Source of the DNA: JANMDR01 sp031376425
GTDB taxonomy: Bacteria > Pseudomonadota > Gammaproteobacteria > Burkholderiales > Usitatibacteraceae
Reading direction: 5' to 3'
Length of the DNA stretch: 27,069 bases
Assembly: GCA_031376425.1 (NCBI GenBank)
Contig: JANMDR010000014.1
Coordinates: 1-27,069 of the forward strand
Shown in pieces: positions 23,212 through 27,069 of the stretch (position 1 is its first letter; every line of letters begins with the position of its first letter). The notes beneath the pieces are model-generated. The model was not told where the DNA came from, did no database searches, and saw only the letters and a program-made list of their open reading frames with translations. The translations under genes and the position numbers were made by a program.

Positions 23212-23306
23212 CCCGTTCGCGGTATGCCATTGCCTGCAAGATAAATTGATTTCCATTACTATATGAAGTAGCTAAATCCGCTCGTTCCCTTTTTGTTGAG
23301 GTCGTT

Positions 23307-26300
23307 ATGCGCAAAACTCTAAAAGCTACTCTGAAAGCTACTCTGAAAGCTAAGCTGTTTTCCACTCTGTTGACAGCGGGGTTCGTTACCTCATTAGCGA
23401 TGCCCACGGGAGCGCTTGCGGCGACTTGTACCGCCTCAGTAAACGTGGCTTGGAACGCCGCGTGGGGCGGGTGTCCAACGGGGCCGCAACCAGGTGATAA
23501 CGCCGTCATTAATACGGGCATAACGGTGACAGTACCTGGCACTACATTCACTGTCGGCTCACTCTCGATAAGTGATGGCGCCATGCTTACGGGGGTAGCA
23601 GGGTCAAAAATTTCCGCACTCAATAGCGGGGCACCTAATAGCGCGTTTACTGGTGCCTCATTACCCATTGTGCTTACTGACATTGAATTAGATATTGGCC
23701 CCGCGCATTTGATCGAGGTATCACACCAGCTCACACTGAATAACGCGACATTACGCATTCGAACTACTGGTGTTTCTAGCCGGATCAATGCTCCCGTTGG
23801 GCTCAACGCTACGTCACAGATTATTGTTGATCCGCTCGGCGTTCTGGATGTCGGCGCTGATCTGATCGGTGTTGCCGGTAGCCAATTGCTTAATAACGGT
23901 TTATTAACGATCAATACCACAGCCGTTTCGGCTACTGCTCTAAGTATCACCAACGTCGGTACATTAACCGTTCCCAACCCAAACGTATTTACCTTGGGCG
24001 CTGGCACCACATTTGCAATGTCTGGTCCTACCTCTGTATTGGCTGGCCTCGGCACCATTTCCAAAACGGCAGGAACCCTGCAACTTGCAAACGGTATCAC
24101 CACAATTTCTAACCTCACGGCACCGATTGTGCAAAATGCGGGCACCACCATGTCGCCCGGTGGTAACGGTGTAATTGCAATACAATCCATTACTGGTAAT
24201 TATGTACAGACTGGAACAGGTAACTATTTTGCGGACGTCAGTTCCAGTACTTTTGATCAACTACAGGTAAGTGGCAGCGTGAGTCTTACTCCAGGCGGCG
24301 CTTTTGTACTCAATCAACTCGCCACGCCTGCGTTGTTCACACCTCCTTTTGACACCATTCGCGGCCAATTGAGTGGTATGATTGGTACTTTGAGTGCGCC
24401 AAAGTTACTTTGTCCTTTCGGCGTTTGTGCGAGCGGCACAACAACAATCAGCAGCAGCGGCAATGATTTTTATCGCACAATATTTAATACGCGGTTTTTT
24501 CAAGTTTCCAGTGTTGCCAATATGGGTGTGGGCACACTGCGTGGCGTTCTTACAGATATAGCCGGTGAAGGTAGCGCAACTTGTCCGGGTAATCCCTACC
24601 TGATTAAGTTTGATCTCCCGCCTAGTAGCGTTATTAATCTTTTGTCACCGATCTCCGTCGGTGATTGCCAGACCACGATTGACGGGTTCAGCAATGCTGG
24701 CTCATCGCCGGATAGCAATGGGCCAAAACTGGCGTCAACTGCCACATACGGCTTTAAAATTGATGGGAGCGGTATTACTTCGGGTAATGCATTAGATATT
24801 TTTGGACCAGGAAATATCGCTACCAATCCAGTGACTATTCGCGGACTTAACATTGAGGGTGTTGCCTTCGGTGCGGCGATTGCCGTGACGTCGGGTGCTG
24901 GGGCAACGCAAATTATGGGTAATAAGCTGCGGCTCAATGACATTGGTGTTTACCATGACGCGGCGGCAGATATGCAGATTGGTTCGCCTGCCGCCGGCAA
25001 TAAAAACATCATTAGTGGTAACACCAGTTTCGGTGTGCATTCGATAAATCAAACCTTTGCTCCCGCAAGTAATATTAATAATAATCTCATTGGTGTAGGG
25101 GCGTTACTGTCTGCTGACCCCAATGGCAAAGGTATTTTTATAAACGGCTCTAACGATATTATTATGAGTAATAATATCATTGCGAGTAACTCCATTGCCG
25201 GTGTTTCTATCAGCAGCTCATCGCAACGCAATAGTTTAGATATGAGCATTGCTAATGGTAATCGCATTTACGGTAACGCAATTGGCGTAGATTTGGATAG
25301 CGATGGTGTACCATCCCTAAATGATGTCGCGCTTGATCTCGATAGCGGTGGTAATGGCCTCAGCAATTATCCGGAAATATTGACCGTGATTTCAGACGGC
25401 GCTGGTGGTGTAAACCTTACGTTTAAACTTGACGGTTTAGCGTCCACTTCTTATAACTACGTAATTTGTACTGATCCGGTTGTTAGCGCTCAGTGTTCGA
25501 CCATCGTTAGCGCCGGTTCGCAAATTACTAACGCTGCGGGCGTGCTTGCAGTTAATCCGACAATCAATATACCGGCGATCACACCGCCGATACGCTTCAC
25601 CATGATAGCGACAGTAGCCGCCGGAATGGAGGCTGGTAATACCTCAGAAATCTCTCCATCAGTACTTTTTAATTCTGCGTCGCCGCCTACGTTGAGCGTA
25701 CCCGCGGTTGCGTTCGGCAGTCTGGCAGTATTTAGTTCAAGCGGGGTGAATACGGTAACTATCAATAATCCCGCTCTAGGCGCTGCGGTTAATATTACGA
25801 GTATTGTGAGCAGCAATCCGGCTGTGTTTTTTGACACTAATGGCACTCCAGCTAACCTTTATTGCACGTTGGGGCCGACGGGTGTAGGTTCAGTTGCCTT
25901 TAATCCCGGTACGAGTTGTGCTTTAAATTTAGTGTTTAGCCCTCAGGCAGTCACGGCTTATACGGAAACGATTACGATAAATTTTAGTGCGGGCGCGCCC
26001 TTAGTACTTAACTTAACCGGCACAGGTGTGCAAGCCCCACAAACCATCACCGGCTTCACCCCAGCCACCCCCGTGCTCTTAAGCAGCATCTCGCAAACAC
26101 TCAGCGCCACCGGCGGCCTATCCGGCAACGCAATTATCTTTGCCAGCACCACACCTAGCACCTGTACCGTCGCTGGCAATACCGTCACCTATGTTCTTGC
26201 CGGGCCATGCAACGTCACCGCCAACCAAGCCGGCAATGCCAATTACCTTGCTGCCACAACCGCCACCGCCACTATTACTATTACCACCATACCCCCAGCA

Positions 26301-27069
26301 CCCACCCCACTTTCCGGTGTCCCCAGCTTCACCCCACCCGTGATCGGCACCAACGGTGAATCCATTTACAAACTCATCATCAACAACAGCGATACCGTCC
26401 CTGCCACTGGCTTAACCGTAAACATCAGCCCCACCCTTGGCGCCACCTTCACCGCTACCGTCATCGGCAATACCTGCGGCGGTGTGGCCAGTAAAACCGC
26501 AACTACCCTCACCCTCACCGGCGGCACCGTACCTGCCAGCGGCAGTTGCTTCATCACCGCCGGTGTCACCAGCCCCACAGTGGGCCTCTACAACCTTGAC
26601 GTACCAGTAGGGGCGCTTAACTCCGACATCGGCGGCCAAGTCTCCTTCGTTACCGCCACCCTCAGTGTCCAAACCCTACCGAATCTGGTCGCAACCCCCG
26701 CACCGGCAAGCACCATCAACCTCGGCAGCGTTCCGGTCACTAGCCCAACACCCACAGTATCGGCTATTCAAACAGTAACCCTGCAAAACACCGGCAGCGC
26801 CGCCATCAGCTTAAGCAAATCAATCACTGGTGCCAACGCCAGCCTATTTAACGCCCCTGATAGCTGCTCTGGCACCATCAACCCTGCTGGCACTTGTATA
26901 TTCAGCATCACCTGTAGCCCTACAGCCGCAGGCAACTTCACCGCCACCCTAAGCATTACCCACAACGCCCCCAATATACCTAGCCCAATCAACTATCCAT
27001 TGCAATGTACTGGCGGTACACCACCGCCGGTAACGGCTACCCTCACACCCACCACCGCCAACCTAGGCA
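23307..27069 (+). CDS. Giant secreted mosaic protein (partial, runs off window)
   Basis: The frame is open from ATG 23307 to the window end (1254 codons plus one base) with no stop; GAGG at 23298-23301, five bases upstream, supports the start. The signal peptide (cleavage near ALAA, residue 39) has an unusual repeated n-region. Domains in order, by eye: an N-terminal beta-rich region with WNAAWGGCPTGPQPGDNAVI (about 45-300); a segment like TLRGVLTDIAG introducing right-handed beta-helix repeats (about 410-690, for example NNIIASNSIAGVSIS); an Ig-like unit ending NTSEISP (about 690-790); a choice-of-anchor-D/ASPM-type domain (about 790-905); an Ig-like unit QTITGFTP to LAATTATATITIT (about 907-993); a DUF11/DUF7933-like repeat (about 1000-1120); and a second anchor-D domain (about 1125-1240). 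Such proteins are surface adhesin-like; a sorting tail, often IPTL-CTERM in betaproteobacteria, would lie beyond the window. The C-rich codon use after about 26030 differs from the rest. Confidence 0.85.
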   Translation, partial: MRKTLKATLKATLKAKLFSTLLTAGFVTSLAMPTGALAATCTASVNVAWNAAWGGCPTGPQPGDNAVINTGITVTVPGTTFTVGSLSISDGAMLTGVAGSKISALNSGAPNSAFTGASLPIVLTDIELDIGPAHLIEVSHQLTLNNATLRIRTTGVSSRINAPVGLNATSQIIVDPLGVLDVGADLIGVAGSQLLNNGLLTINTTAVSATALSITNVGTLTVPNPNVFTLGAGTTFAMSGPTSVLAGLGTISKTAGTLQLANGITTISNLTAPIVQNAGTTMSPGGNGVIAIQSITGNYVQTGTGNYFADVSSSTFDQLQVSGSVSLTPGGAFVLNQLATPALFTPPFDTIRGQLSGMIGTLSAPKLLCPFGVCASGTTTISSSGNDFYRTIFNTRFFQVSSVANMGVGTLRGVLTDIAGEGSATCPGNPYLIKFDLPPSSVINLLSPISVGDCQTTIDGFSNAGSSPDSNGPKLASTATYGFKIDGSGITSGNALDIFGPGNIATNPVTIRGLNIEGVAFGAAIAVTSGAGATQIMGNKLRLNDIGVYHDAAADMQIGSPAAGNKNIISGNTSFGVHSINQTFAPASNINNNLIGVGALLSADPNGKGIFINGSNDIIMSNNIIASNSIAGVSISSSSQRNSLDMSIANGNRIYGNAIGVDLDSDGVPSLNDVALDLDSGGNGLSNYPEILTVISDGAGGVNLTFKLDGLASTSYNYVICTDPVVSAQCSTIVSAGSQITNAAGVLAVNPTINIPAITPPIRFTMIATVAAGMEAGNTSEISPSVLFNSASPPTLSVPAVAFGSLAVFSSSGVNTVTINNPALGAAVNITSIVSSNPAVFFDTNGTPANLYCTLGPTGVGSVAFNPGTSCALNLVFSPQAVTAYTETITINFSAGAPLVLNLTGTGVQAPQTITGFTPATPVLLSSISQTLSATGGLSGNAIIFASTTPSTCTVAGNTVTYVLAGPCNVTANQAGNANYLAATTATATITITTIPPAPTPLSGVPSFTPPVIGTNGESIYKLIINNSDTVPATGLTVNISPTLGATFTATVIGNTCGGVASKTATTLTLTGGTVPASGSCFITAGVTSPTVGLYNLDVPVGALNSDIGGQVSFVTATLSVQTLPNLVATPAPASTINLGSVPVTSPTPTVSAIQTVTLQNTGSAAISLSKSITGANASLFNAPDSCSGTINPAGTCIFSITCSPTAAGNFTATLSITHNAPNIPSPINYPLQCTGGTPPPVTATLTPTTANLG
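23322..23357 (+). repeat. 12-base tandem repeat encoding KATL in the signal peptide
   Basis: AAAGCTACTCTG occurs at 23322-23333 and 23334-23345, with a third degenerate copy AAAGCTAAGCTG at 23346-23357, encoding KATL, KATL and KAKL in frame. A partial copy (AAAACTCTA) precedes it. In-frame repeats here would change the length of the positively charged n-region without breaking the frame. Confidence 0.8.

Noticed and set aside
23198..24190. 330-codon minus-strand open frame, with further minus-strand frames to 26992
   Set aside because: They are opposite the continuous plus-strand exoprotein frame, which has a signal peptide, ribosome site and recognisable domains. The minus-strand proteins are low-complexity Val/Pro/Ala shadows.

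Overview
The window looks like chromosomal DNA of a Gram-negative betaproteobacterium (Burkholderiales/Nitrosomonadales-like) of intermediate GC content; GC was judged by eye, not computed. The evidence is the block lpxC - small membrane protein - antisense dciA - M23 peptidase - secA - (methyltransferase) - argJ. This order is characteristic of betaproteobacteria downstream of the division/cell-wall cluster. LpxC and a porin-like beta-barrel confirm an outer membrane. No tRNA, rRNA, CRISPR array, insertion sequence or phage gene was seen, and no gap between genes exceeds about 260 bases.

Layout. (1) 1-2894: the C-terminal end of an FAD-linked oxidase, a two-domain VOC (glyoxalase-fold) protein, a small Cys-motif protein with a Lys/Ala tail, and an EamA/DMT exporter whose start overlaps the stop of the small gene. 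(2) 2998-11416: the conserved housekeeping block, comprising lipid A synthesis (lpxC), replicative helicase loading (dciA), envelope peptidoglycan hydrolysis (M23), the Sec motor (secA) and arginine biosynthesis (argJ). A methyltransferase with a beta-rich, Wzt-C-like N-terminal half is inserted between secA and argJ. (3) 11556-27069: an accessory, mostly envelope or secreted region. It holds a secreted Ig-like repeat protein; an AraC regulator facing a compact set (haem-less cytochrome-like CxxC protein, outer-membrane barrel, GT2 glycosyltransferase broken by one in-frame TAG, GT-C membrane glycosyltransferase); a DUF547 protein and an Asp-box lipoprotein on the minus strand; and a three-gene operon joined by ATGA overlaps (exported beta-sandwich protein, LytS-type histidine kinase, LytTR response regulator). 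Last comes the first 1254 codons of a giant secreted mosaic protein that runs off the window.

The genes suggest a cell investing heavily in its surface. The most unusual points are the CxxC protein that resembles a class I cytochrome c but lacks the haem histidine, the amber-interrupted glycosyltransferase, the methyltransferase/Wzt-C-like fusion beside secA, the exported partner of the LytS/LytTR pair, and a sharp change in codon usage inside the giant exoprotein at a domain boundary near 26030. No wholly new system can be proven from sequence alone; the AraC-CxxC-barrel locus and the exported protein-LytS-LytTR operon are the best candidates for an under-described one.
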